Positions 9,554 to 17,304 of a DNA stretch of 34,479 nucleotides are shown one piece after another. A model generated the notes under the pieces. The model was given only the letters and a program-made list of their open reading frames with translations. It had not been told where the DNA came from and searched no databases. Numbering within the stretch: position 1 is the first letter of the stretch; every line of letters begins with the position of its first letter. This DNA is from Oscillospiraceae bacterium (GTDB lineage Bacteria; Bacillota; Clostridia; Oscillospirales; Ruminococcaceae): assembly GCA_017473015.1 (NCBI GenBank), contig JAFUNP010000026.1:1-34479 (forward strand). The letters are read 5' to 3'. The position numbers were made by a program, and so were the translations under genes.

Positions 9554-10015
9554 ATGAAATGTCCATTTTGCGGCGGTTTTGACAGCAAGGTAGTTGACTC
9601 CAGACCAACAGAAGACGGCGAAAGAATACGCAGACGCAGAGAATGTATCGGCTGCGGCAAAAGATTTACAACCTTTGAAGTGGTTGAAACCACTCCTATC
9701 ATGGTAAAGAAAAAAGATGGCTCAATCCAGGCGTTTAACCGTGATAAACTGCTGAACGGCATGATAAAATCCTGTGAAAAGCGCAAAGTTTCCCGCGAAG
9801 CACTGGAAAAAGCTGTTGACAGCATTGAATACAGAATTGTAAACAGTCTTAAAAACGAAATTTCATCTATGGATTTAGGTGAAATGGTAATGGAAGAACT
9901 GAAAAAGCTGGATGAAGTTGCCTATGTCCGTTTTGCATCTGTTTACAGACAGTTCAGTGACATAAACACATTTATGGACGAACTCACCCAGCTGCTGAAC
10001 AAGAAAAACAGCTAA
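9554..10015 (+). CDS. nrdR: Transcriptional repressor NrdR
   Basis: A nucleotide-sensing repressor of ribonucleotide reductase genes. The 153-residue protein has the N-terminal zinc ribbon (Cys3, Cys6, Cys31, Cys34) with the D-S-R-x-x-x-D-G-x-x-I-R-R-R-R-E block between the cysteine pairs. An ATP-cone domain then fills about residues 48-140, where dATP or ATP binding controls oligomer state and DNA binding. Length and motifs match the family closely. The start follows GAGGTAAAAT. No ribonucleotide reductase gene is in the window, so the regulon must lie elsewhere. The stop overlaps by 3-4 nt the stop of the converging DUF4363 gene. Confidence 0.97.
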   Translation: MKCPFCGGFDSKVVDSRPTEDGERIRRRRECIGCGKRFTTFEVVETTPIMVKKKDGSIQAFNRDKLLNGMIKSCEKRKVSREALEKAVDSIEYRIVNSLKNEISSMDLGEMVMEELKKLDEVAYVRFASVYRQFSDINTFMDELTQLLNKKNS

Positions 10016-10371
10016 TCAAATGAATACAGGCTCCTTTTTGAATATCCCGCGGTGACCTGTATCCTGATACTGTTTTCCTTTGCAGTCCGCATATCTCCGG
10101 ACTGTACAGCGTCCTCCATAAGGAGAATATCGGTTTCAATATCTTTTATATGCTCTTTGCTTGTAATCAGCATGAGCATATTTTTTTTGTCATAAAATCG
10201 CTTTTTCATGCTTTTTACCTGAATTTCTGCCTGCCGTATTTCTGGCTGTACACTTATTTGTTCTGCAGAAGCGCATAATATATCAAACTCTTTTTTCCGG
10301 GTGTAATCGGCAAAAAAGCCTGTTACTATTACTGTTGCAAAAATAAATAAAGATATATAAAAATGTTTCAT
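10012..10371 (-). CDS. DUF4363 family small membrane-anchored protein
   Basis: A 119-residue protein with one N-terminal hydrophobic helix (about residues 3-22), which could be a membrane anchor or uncleaved signal. The rest is charged and probably helical, with a repeated lysine/glutamate pattern and a central segment of the type [19 protein letters not shown], typical of DUF4363. The function is unknown. The ATG is 1 nt after the stop of the DUF421 gene, behind a GGAGAA site, so the two are translated together. DUF4363 next to DUF421 is a pairing I recall from other Clostridia, which suggests they work as a unit. The call rests on overall resemblance. Confidence 0.7.
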   Translation of the reverse strand: MKHFYISLFIFATVIVTGFFADYTRKKEFDILCASAEQISVQPEIRQAEIQVKSMKKRFYDKKNMLMLITSKEHIKDIETDILLMEDAVQSGDMRTAKENSIRIQVTAGYSKRSLYSFD

Positions 10372-10372
10372 A

Positions 10373-11023
10373 TCAGTTCTCCATAACAGTTAAGTTGTAG
10401 CTGCAGTTGCCGTCCACAAGCATAAGCAGCACTCTGCTTATATCAGTTTTTTCTTTTTCCAGTATCTTGTATACCTTTTCTTCAGTTATTCCTGTCAGTA
10501 TCAGATTTTCTTTTTTCAGCTTTCCGTCCGAAATAACATCAAAAGGTGGAATATCAGCCTTTTTTATATTTGTCTGTGCATTGGGGTCGGTGTAAATATT
10601 TACCGCACCTGTGGTTTCCACTATGGCCATCTTTACTTCTTCCAGATAAAATATGTCTTTTGCTCGTATGGCCTCCAATACATCATTTACTGTAAATCGC
10701 AAATCCTGCATTACCTGCTGATTTATGATACCATTTTTCACCAGTATCATGGCTTTGCCCTGGGACAGTTGCGCTATTTTTTCATTTTTCCTCACCGCCA
10801 TTGATGTGAATACCTCAAAACACATAATCAGCAGAATGGGAATAATGGAATACAGCACAGGCAGCTCCGGCGCTTCAATTGCAATAGACGTCAGATTTGA
10901 AATAAGCATTGTGGATACCAGGTCGCTGGGTTGGAACTCTCCCAAATTTTTCTTGCCCATTATCCTCAGGGAAAACATCACTATCAGAAACATTATGGAT
11001 GTCCTGATGATTACAGAAAACAT
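10373..11023 (-). CDS. DUF421 (YetF/YrbG-type) membrane protein
   Basis: A 216-residue protein with about three membrane segments in the first 80 residues. These include the family block R-I-M-G-K-K-N-L-G-E-F-Q-P-S-D-L-V, followed by a small soluble C-terminal domain with L-x-K-N-G-x-I and the L-E-A-I-R-A-K-D-I motif. This matches DUF421 (YetF family). In Bacillus spores, a DUF421-containing protein called 2Duf and YetF homologues are reported to affect inner-membrane properties, resistance and germination. Ribosome site AGGTGA (complement of 11028-11033) precedes the ATG at 11023. It is divergent from the ger operon, which makes a spore membrane role an attractive inference. Confidence 0.85.
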   Translation of the reverse strand: MFSVIIRTSIMFLIVMFSLRIMGKKNLGEFQPSDLVSTMLISNLTSIAIEAPELPVLYSIIPILLIMCFEVFTSMAVRKNEKIAQLSQGKAMILVKNGIINQQVMQDLRFTVNDVLEAIRAKDIFYLEEVKMAIVETTGAVNIYTDPNAQTNIKKADIPPFDVISDGKLKKENLILTGITEEKVYKILEKEKTDISRVLLMLVDGNCSYNLTVMEN

Positions 11024-11090
11024 AAAATCACCTCGGTTTATTATTGCTGCTGTGTGTAAAATTAATCAGCAGGACAATAATATAACCGGG

Positions 11091-12542
11091 GTGATTAATC
11101 TGGAAAAATCTTTGTACCGTTCCCTTGAAAAAAATAAAGGGGAACTGCGGTCGTATTTTGACAATGCCGCCGATTACTTTTTTAAATACATCAGAATTTT
11201 CAATGTACAGTGCGCACTGGTAATGTGCGAGGACCTGGTGGACAATCTGAAGCTGTGGGAGGTTTTCCTCAAACCGTTGAACAATCTGAAAGGTCGTCTC
11301 AATCCTGATGAAGTTTTTGATTATATGAAAAACCATACGACTATTCCTTTCAATCCCACTACGGCAGATAATTTTGACCAGGCAATGTTTTTTCTCACAG
11401 CAGGTTTTGCGCTGATACTTATAGACGGTGTAAATCAGGCTATGGTTATGCCGGTACAGGGATATCCGGCCAGAGGGGTGGAAAAGCCCACAAACGAGGG
11501 CAATCTGCGTGGCTCAAAAGAAAGCTTTACTGATACCGGCAGAAAAAACATGGGTATGATACGCCGCAGAATAAGAGGGGAAAACCTGGTGGTATCCACC
11601 ATGCAGACAGGTGAAAAAACCAAAACAGAAATCACGATGTATTACCATACTGATTACTGTCCGCAACAGCTGGCGGAAACTGTGAAAAAAAGGCTGGAAA
11701 ATATAGAGCTGCCAATGATTTTTGAAAGCGGATATGTGTCTCCTTTTGTGGATGTCACATCGGGTTCGCTTTTTCAGTCGGTAGGATATACCGAACGTCC
11801 CGACACCTTCTGTGCCAAACTGTGTGAGGGTAAAGTGGGGATAATGGTGGACGGTACTCCATATGCGATGGTGTATCCTTATTTCTTCCACGAAAACTTT
11901 GTCACAAATGATGATTATACCCAGCGACCTTACTTTGCTTCTTTTATAAGGATACTCAGGTACCTTGCTTTTGTTATAGCGGTTATGCTGCCGGGGTTTT
12001 ATGTGGGGATTACTTCGTATGCACCCCAGGCACTTACGGATAAACTGATATTTTTCGTGTATTCATCACGGAGAGCCACGCCGTTGCCGTTATTTATGGA
12101 AGCAGTGGTGATAATATCACTGCTGGAGATAATCAAGGAGGCCGGTCTGCGTCTTCCCACGCCGGTGGGCAGTGCTGTGTCCATTGTGTCGGCACTGATA
12201 ATAGGGGACGCGGCTATAAACGCCGGGCTGATAGGTAGTGCCATACTGATAGTATGTGCTGTCAGCACAATAGCTTCATTTATTATCCCTGCATTTTATG
12301 AGCCGGTTATTATTCTGAGAATTATATTTGTCATAGCAGCCGGTATATTTGGTATATCCGGCATAGCCTTTGCCACCTTGTTCCTGTTCATAAATATAGT
12401 AAATGTAAACAGCGCAGGATATGATTACAGCTATATTTTCAATATGTCTACAGGCAAAGGTATGAAGGATGGTATCACCAAGACCAGTTGGCGCAAAGAT
12501 AAAAATGATTTTGACCTGAAAGGACTGGCAGATGAAAACTAA
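11091..12542 (+). CDS. Spore germination protein, GerA family (A subunit)
   Basis: The A subunit of a nutrient germinant receptor in the spore inner membrane. A soluble N-terminal part (about 290 residues) precedes a membrane domain with the family blocks R-Y-L-A-F, L-P-G-F-Y-V-G, E-I-I-K-E-A-G-L-R-L-P-T-P-V-G and G-D-A-A-I-N-A-G. The open frame reaches back to 10725, but that stretch lies over the opposite-strand DUF421 gene and is not GerA-like. I chose GTG 11091, giving 483 aa beginning M-I-N-L-E-K-S-L. ATG 11007 (511 aa) is possible but overlaps the DUF421 start. No candidate has a strong ribosome site, so the start is uncertain. It overlaps the next gene by 11 nt. Confidence 0.9.
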   Translation: MINLEKSLYRSLEKNKGELRSYFDNAADYFFKYIRIFNVQCALVMCEDLVDNLKLWEVFLKPLNNLKGRLNPDEVFDYMKNHTTIPFNPTTADNFDQAMFFLTAGFALILIDGVNQAMVMPVQGYPARGVEKPTNEGNLRGSKESFTDTGRKNMGMIRRRIRGENLVVSTMQTGEKTKTEITMYYHTDYCPQQLAETVKKRLENIELPMIFESGYVSPFVDVTSGSLFQSVGYTERPDTFCAKLCEGKVGIMVDGTPYAMVYPYFFHENFVTNDDYTQRPYFASFIRILRYLAFVIAVMLPGFYVGITSYAPQALTDKLIFFVYSSRRATPLPLFMEAVVIISLLEIIKEAGLRLPTPVGSAVSIVSALIIGDAAINAGLIGSAILIVCAVSTIASFIIPAFYEPVIILRIIFVIAAGIFGISGIAFATLFLFINIVNVNSAGYDYSYIFNMSTGKGMKDGITKTSWRKDKNDFDLKGLADEN

Positions 12543-13473
12543 AACCTTTTATGTATATATGCTGGTTTTCTGCTGTAGTGTATTTTCTTTTGCAACTGTC
12601 ATATTACCCCGGCCTATGTCGGTGAACGAGTGGTTGACTACATTGAGTATGTGGGCGGCAGTGGGAAGTGTTGCGGCATGTCTTATATCTGACAACAGGC
12701 AGACAAAACCTATTGCTGACCTGATTTCTCTTGTTTATCTGTTCCTGTTGCTGGCCCGACGGATAAATTCCATGAATACCTATATGAAAATTTATCACCG
12801 GCAGACATCTGCAGCAGGGAATATATTGATTACAGCACTGACAGTTATTATGATTACTGGTTATAGCAATATAAAAATGGAAAAGTTGTCGGCACCGGTT
12901 TGTACAGCGGTGATTTTTATGCTGGTTATGGCGGTGTTGTTGAACTTCAGCAAAGCAAATCCCATAAATCTTTACAGAAATTTTAATACAGACATGACTG
13001 GATATTTGGGCGTAACATTGTTTGATTATATAATTCCGGCTAATATAATACTGAATTCATCTGCGCAGGCAGACAGGAAAAAGTCAGTTTCAGCTATATT
13101 TATAACCACTTTTGTTCTTATAACCATCACAGTATATATTTTCAGCTGTGTTAAGGGCGATTTGCTGTATAGTATATCGCCTTTACAGATGGTTTTCCAG
13201 ATATCCGCAGGTATGCAGATTTCAAATTTTGATGCTTATTATAACTTTTTGCTGTGGTTCAGTTATTTTGCAGTAGTTATGCTGATTATACACGCTTATA
13301 ACAGTATAAAAAGCAGATTTTCCTATTTCAGCAGACTGGATTTGCTGGTGATTTTCCCGGCCTGTTTTATAGTCAGGAGAATCGATGACAGACTGTGGCT
13401 GCCGGCAATGCTGGTTATAGCTATAGTGTTAGTGACAGGCAGAAAGAAGGCAGGCTACTATGAAAAGGTTTAA
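12532..13473 (+). CDS. GerAB-type spore germination permease (B subunit), compact
   Basis: The putative B subunit of the receptor, an APC-superfamily-like permease thought to bind germinant or form a pore. The 313-residue protein is almost entirely hydrophobic, and I count about ten membrane segments (near residues 6-26, 37-53, 61-77, 93-110, 117-137, 150-172, 184-205, 237-256, 268-281 and 287-304). Family members are usually about 360-370 residues, so this one is short, with trimmed loops. Sequence motifs are weak. The call rests on topology and on its position between clear A and C subunit genes. The start overlaps the A gene by 11 nt and the end overlaps the C gene by 14 nt. Confidence 0.75.
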   Translation: MKTKTFYVYMLVFCCSVFSFATVILPRPMSVNEWLTTLSMWAAVGSVAACLISDNRQTKPIADLISLVYLFLLLARRINSMNTYMKIYHRQTSAAGNILITALTVIMITGYSNIKMEKLSAPVCTAVIFMLVMAVLLNFSKANPINLYRNFNTDMTGYLGVTLFDYIIPANIILNSSAQADRKKSVSAIFITTFVLITITVYIFSCVKGDLLYSISPLQMVFQISAGMQISNFDAYYNFLLWFSYFAVVMLIIHAYNSIKSRFSYFSRLDLLVIFPACFIVRRIDDRLWLPAMLVIAIVLVTGRKKAGYYEKV

Positions 13474-14338
13474 ACTATGCACATTGGTATTGCTGTTGTT
13501 TATGTGCGGCTGCGGTCAGAATGACAGCAGACTGTATGTAAAGAATGTTGCAATAGCCAAAACAGCTGATGAATATAGACTGACGGTGGTGTACTATGAT
13601 TTTTCACGGCGGGAGGAAACTTATGAAACCCGGATTTACAACGATGAAGACATTTACAGACTGGCAGTAAAAGCTATGAGTAACAACAGCTATAATTTTC
13701 GTCTGTGTGATACAGTGTTTCTTTCTCCCGGAATATTTACAGAAGATATAAACAAAGCGGTGTATCTTATAAACAGCCTGAGAATATCACCGTCGGCCAA
13801 TCTTGTGTTCTATACCGGTGGAGAGGAATTGCTGGCAAAGGACTCGGGTGAAGATATTGTTTCTCCTCTGTACAACCTGTCGTCAGAAAACGGTGTCATA
13901 ACAGGAAGTATGACTGTTGTAAATTCTGATGGAAAAACGGCGGGTATGGCCCTGATAAAAGAAGGGCAACTGTCTGAAATACTGGACAAGCTACAGATGG
14001 CGGTGTTGAATATGGTTACAAATTCTGCGGACAGCGCACAGATTGCGTTTCATGAAAGCAGTCTGTGGGCGGATATTGAGGATATAATCACAGGCTTTTA
14101 TATTGATGAAAATACCCTGAACATAGTTATGGATATATCTGTAAAAGAGAGAAAGGGAATGGGAAACAGTGTACAGAGCCGCCAAATATTTGACCAGCTG
14201 CTGCGGACAGAAATAAGCAATACAGTTTATGACTTGTATGAAAATATTCACATAAATCAGGTATACAATCTGCACTGGTACTGCCGTCAGAAAGGCACAG
14301 ACTGCGAAAAAATAAAGGTGTGGGTAAATATAAAATAG
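13460..14338 (+). CDS. Ger(x)C family spore germination lipoprotein (C subunit)
   Basis: The C subunit of the germinant receptor, a lipoprotein on the outer face of the spore inner membrane. The 292-residue protein begins with a basic/hydrophobic signal (K-R-F-K then an L/V-rich stretch). A lipobox M-C-G-C makes Cys18 the likely lipidated residue, although Cys16 is also available. The rest resembles GerAC: an early V-x-x-I/V-A-I-x-K block, a middle region of short strands and helices, and a C-terminal domain with E-S-S-L-W-A-D-I and I-F-D-Q-L-L-R. It is shorter than the usual 370-400 residues. Third gene of the operon, overlapping the B gene by 14 nt. Its TAG stop forms the base of a stem-loop. 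Confidence 0.85.
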   Translation: MKRFKLCTLVLLLFMCGCGQNDSRLYVKNVAIAKTADEYRLTVVYYDFSRREETYETRIYNDEDIYRLAVKAMSNNSYNFRLCDTVFLSPGIFTEDINKAVYLINSLRISPSANLVFYTGGEELLAKDSGEDIVSPLYNLSSENGVITGSMTVVNSDGKTAGMALIKEGQLSEILDKLQMAVLNMVTNSADSAQIAFHESSLWADIEDIITGFYIDENTLNIVMDISVKERKGMGNSVQSRQIFDQLLRTEISNTVYDLYENIHINQVYNLHWYCRQKGTDCEKIKVWVNIK

Positions 14339-14359
14339 TCCTGTGGCAACACAGGACTA
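14336..14359 (+). terminator. Stem-loop at the end of the ger operon, without U-tract
   Basis: A perfect 10-bp stem (14336-14345 pairing with 14350-14359) capped by GCAA, a GNRA-type tetraloop. The first three bases of the stem are the TAG stop codon of the C-subunit gene. No T-run follows directly; the nearest is about 28 nt downstream. It may therefore be an mRNA 3' stabiliser, a weak or factor-assisted terminator, or a terminator in the reverse direction, where an AT-rich stretch follows. Confidence 0.5.
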
Positions 14360-14396
14360 CATAGTAAAAGAAATGCGGCAAAAGAATTTTTTAGAG

Positions 14397-14425
14397 TTGA
14401 AAACACAACCATATTATTATATAAT
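14397..14425 (+). promoter_or_regulatory. Sigma-A promoter of the hprK-pfkA gene cluster
   Basis: TTGAAA at 14397-14402, a 17-nt spacer, then a perfect TATAAT at 14420-14425. A second TATAAT-like box lies about 15 nt further down. The predicted start is near 14432, giving a short leader before the hprK ATG at 14466 with GGAG at 14454-14457. It is the main promoter candidate for the seven co-directional genes up to the terminator at 23514. Confidence 0.75.
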
Positions 14426-14465
14426 TATTTTAAGTATATAATGTTCGTAAAATGGAGAAACGACT

Positions 14466-15383
14466 ATGAAATTCTTTGTAACATTAGAAAAATTTATTGA
14501 ACAGCTGCATCTGGAAGTGTTGTCTGTACCGGGCGACACCAGCCGGATTCAGATTACCAGTACAGAAGTAAACCGTCCTGGTCTGCTGATTTCAGGTTTC
14601 AGTGAAAACTTTGACCCAAGCCGTATTCAGATTCTTGGTAAAATGGAGTTCAGTTATCTGGACAGTCTGGAACAGAGTACAAAAATGGAACGAATCAACA
14701 ACCTGTTCTCCCGTCAGGTACCGGCGGTTATTATCACCAGAAATATGCTGATTTCTTCTGAAATAGTGGAATCTGCCCGTCAGCACAGAATTCCGTTGCT
14801 GAGAACAAACGAAGAAACATCTGCTTTTATGGCAACAGCCATCAGCTTTCTTAACACAGAACTGGCCAAGCGCGTTACACGCCACGGTGTTCTGATGGAA
14901 GTTTACGGCGAAGGTATATTTATCACAGGCGACAGCGGTGTAGGTAAAAGCGAAACAGCTATCGAGCTTGTAAAACGCGGTCATCGTCTGATTGCTGATG
15001 ACGCTGTTGAAATCAGACGACTGTCCAACAAAAAACTGGTTGGTCAGTCACCTGCAAATATTCAGAACTTTATCGAACTGCGCGGTGTAGGTATAATAAA
15101 TATTGCCAGAACTTATGGTGCATCTGCTGTTAAACTCACACAGGAAATCGATATGGTTATTGAGCTGGAAAACTGGAAACAGGACAAAAGCTACAGTACC
15201 ACTGGTCTGACTGATGAGTACACAGATATTCTTGGTGTACCTGTTATCAAATCTGTTATCCCTGTAAGACCGGGCCGTAACATTTCCATTGTTATCGAAA
15301 CTGCTGCTGTTGTAAACAGACAGAAGAAAATGGGGTACTTCGCTGCACAGGAACTGCTGCAGAAACTGGGTATCGAAGCATAA
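14466..15383 (+). CDS. hprK: HPr kinase/phosphorylase
   Basis: A bifunctional enzyme that phosphorylates Ser46 of HPr (and Crh where present) with ATP or pyrophosphate, and removes it again. It sets carbon catabolite repression through CcpA. The 305-residue protein has an N-terminal domain (about 1-130), then the P-loop G-D-S-G-V-G-K-S at 155-162 followed by E-T-A. Next come R-L-I-A-D-D-A-V-E-I, the family signature around E-L-R-G-V-G-I-I-N-I, and the C-terminal V-R-P-G-R-N region. The length is normal. It is the first gene after a consensus promoter, followed by a glucokinase-type kinase, which fits a carbon-control role. Confidence 0.97.
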   Translation: MKFFVTLEKFIEQLHLEVLSVPGDTSRIQITSTEVNRPGLLISGFSENFDPSRIQILGKMEFSYLDSLEQSTKMERINNLFSRQVPAVIITRNMLISSEIVESARQHRIPLLRTNEETSAFMATAISFLNTELAKRVTRHGVLMEVYGEGIFITGDSGVGKSETAIELVKRGHRLIADDAVEIRRLSNKKLVGQSPANIQNFIELRGVGIINIARTYGASAVKLTQEIDMVIELENWKQDKSYSTTGLTDEYTDILGVPVIKSVIPVRPGRNISIVIETAAVVNRQKKMGYFAAQELLQKLGIEA

Positions 15384-15438
15384 TTTTCTGAATATAACAA
15401 CTGTTTTTGAAATAAAATACTGTATAGGAGATTTTATA

Positions 15439-16401
15439 ATGCAGAAATTATATCTTGGTGTTGACCTTGGCGGTACAAATATCGCAGCCGGCATTGTGGA
15501 TGCTGAAGGCAACATCCTTTGCAAAAAAAGCGTAAAAACAAATTTGCCAAAACCGGAAACATATCTGGAAAAAGATATATTTGACCTTTGCTACAGCCTG
15601 TGCGAAGAAAATGGCTATGACCTGAACAAAGACATCGCCAGCGTAGGTATCGGCACACCTGGTTCCGTTGACGGCAAACGCGGTATCGTATGGTCAAATG
15701 TAAACTTTGGCTATACAAACTGGACAGTGAAAGAAAACCTGAGTAAGCTGTTCACAGTGCCGGTATATATTGAAAATGATGCCAATACAGCCATCGTTGC
15801 AGAAGTTATGGCTGGCAATGCCAAAGGCTGTAAAAATGCTCTGGTGGTTACACTTGGCACAGGTGTAGGCGGCGGCGCATTTATTGGCGGCGAAATTTAT
15901 GCAGGTCACAATTATGCTGGTCTGGAAGTAGGTCATATTGTTATTGAAATGGACGGCAGACAGTGCAATTGCGGCAGAAAAGGCTGTTTTGAAAGATATG
16001 CAGCGGCCAGCGCACTGACTAGAGACGCAAAAGTAGCTATGGAAGCAAATCCAAACAGCAAAATGTGGGAAATCTGTCCAGACATTGAAAAAGTAAATGC
16101 AAAAACTGCTTTTGATGCATACAAAGCAGGCGATGCTGCTGCAACTATTGTTGTAAATAATTACATAAGATATCTGGCAACAGGTCTTGTTAACCTTATC
16201 AACATTTTCCAGCCGGAAGTGCTATGTCTGGGTGGCGGTGTTTCAAATGAAAAAGAATTTCTGCTGGACCTGCTGAAACCTTATGTTGATGCTGAGGATT
16301 ATGCAAGAAATGCAGCCGAAAGAACAAAGATTGTTATTGCAAAGTTCAGAAACGATGCCGGTATTATCGGTGCCGCTATGCTTGGGGTAAACAATGCTTA
16401 A
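15439..16401 (+). CDS. ROK family glucokinase
   Basis: A sugar kinase, most likely glucokinase, feeding glucose 6-phosphate into glycolysis. The 320-residue protein starts with the phosphate-binding block G-V-D-L-G-G-T-N-I-A-A-G. It carries G-I-G-T-P-G, E-N-D-A-N with the catalytic Asp, and G-T-G-V-G-G-G. The ROK zinc site is G-H (His166) with C-N-C...C (Cys176, Cys178, Cys183). There is no N-terminal DNA-binding domain, so it is a kinase and not a NagC/XylR-type repressor. Substrate preference (glucose versus N-acetylmannosamine or fructose) is inferred. The start follows TAGGAGATTTT. It overlaps murB by 8 nt. Confidence 0.92.
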   Translation: MQKLYLGVDLGGTNIAAGIVDAEGNILCKKSVKTNLPKPETYLEKDIFDLCYSLCEENGYDLNKDIASVGIGTPGSVDGKRGIVWSNVNFGYTNWTVKENLSKLFTVPVYIENDANTAIVAEVMAGNAKGCKNALVVTLGTGVGGGAFIGGEIYAGHNYAGLEVGHIVIEMDGRQCNCGRKGCFERYAAASALTRDAKVAMEANPNSKMWEICPDIEKVNAKTAFDAYKAGDAAATIVVNNYIRYLATGLVNLINIFQPEVLCLGGGVSNEKEFLLDLLKPYVDAEDYARNAAERTKIVIAKFRNDAGIIGAAMLGVNNA

Positions 16402-17278
16402 AAACTTTTTATTACAGAACGAAATTGCAGCCCACTTTGATGAAAGCCTGAAAAAACACACTACATTCAGGGTGGGCGGCAACGCTATGTGTATAGCGAT
16501 GCCTGACACAGCGGAAAAAGCATCACTTCTGCTGAAATTTTTAAAAGAAAACAACATCAGGCACTATTTTCTGGGGAACGGCTCAAATGTCATTTTCCGT
16601 GATGAAGGCTTTGATGGTGTGATTATAAAAACATTCAATTTCAAGACACTGTCACTGGATGGTAATATTCTCACAGCAGGTGCCGGTGTGACTATGACTT
16701 CTGCTGCTAAATTTGCACAGGAAAATTCACTGGCCGGCCTGGAATGCTGCTATGGCATACCGGGTAATATCGGTGGCGGCGTGTATATGAATGCCGGTGC
16801 TTATGGCGGAGAGATTTCTGCCTGTATTGAAAGTGTTGACTATCTGGATGAAAATGGGGAATTACACACTGTCACAAAAGAAGAATGTGATTTTTCCTAC
16901 CGTCATTCGGTTTTTATGAAAAATAACTGGCTGATTGTATCTGCCAGGTTTGCCTTGAAAGAAGGCAACAGTGCTGAGCTGCTGGCTTTTATGGAGGATA
17001 TTATGCAGCGCCGCAGAGACAAACAGCCTCTGGATAAACCCAGCGCCGGCAGTTCCTTCAAGCGCCCTGTGGGTTATTTTGCTGCTGCCCTTATTGATGA
17101 ATGCGGTCTGAAAGGCCTTTCTGTAGGCGGTGCACAGGTCAGCGAAAAGCATGCTGGCTTTATTGTCAACACCGGCGAGGCTACCTGCCGGGATATTGTG
17201 CGGCTGGCTGACAAGGTGACACAGATAGTTCTGGAAAAGAAGGGCGTCCGGCTGGAAAAAGAAATGATTATTATTTAA
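16394..17278 (+). CDS. murB: UDP-N-acetylenolpyruvoylglucosamine reductase
   Basis: An FAD enzyme that reduces UDP-GlcNAc-enolpyruvate to UDP-MurNAc, the second committed peptidoglycan step. The 294-residue protein has the type II MurB layout: H-T-T-F-R-V-G-G-N, the flavin-binding block G-N-G-S-N-V-I-F-R-D-E-G, G-I-P-G-N-I-G-G-G-V-Y-M-N-A-G-A-Y-G-G-E, the Y-R-H-S loop, S-S-F-K-R-P with the catalytic serine, G-G-A-Q-V-S-E-K-H-A-G-F-I-V-N, and a C-terminal E-x-x-I-I. The ATG lies inside the kinase gene, so translation is probably coupled. murB upstream of rapZ is a common arrangement in Clostridia. Confidence 0.96.
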   Translation: MLKNFLLQNEIAAHFDESLKKHTTFRVGGNAMCIAMPDTAEKASLLLKFLKENNIRHYFLGNGSNVIFRDEGFDGVIIKTFNFKTLSLDGNILTAGAGVTMTSAAKFAQENSLAGLECCYGIPGNIGGGVYMNAGAYGGEISACIESVDYLDENGELHTVTKEECDFSYRHSVFMKNNWLIVSARFALKEGNSAELLAFMEDIMQRRRDKQPLDKPSAGSSFKRPVGYFAAALIDECGLKGLSVGGAQVSEKHAGFIVNTGEATCRDIVRLADKVTQIVLEKKGVRLEKEMIII

Positions 17279-17304
17279 AAGATTATAAAAAAGGAAGTGA
17301 AAAA

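Noticed and set aside
10725-11090. Upstream extension of the GerA reading frame
   Set aside because: The stretch is antisense to the DUF421 gene, which has clear family motifs and its own ribosome site, and the extra residues do not resemble GerA proteins.
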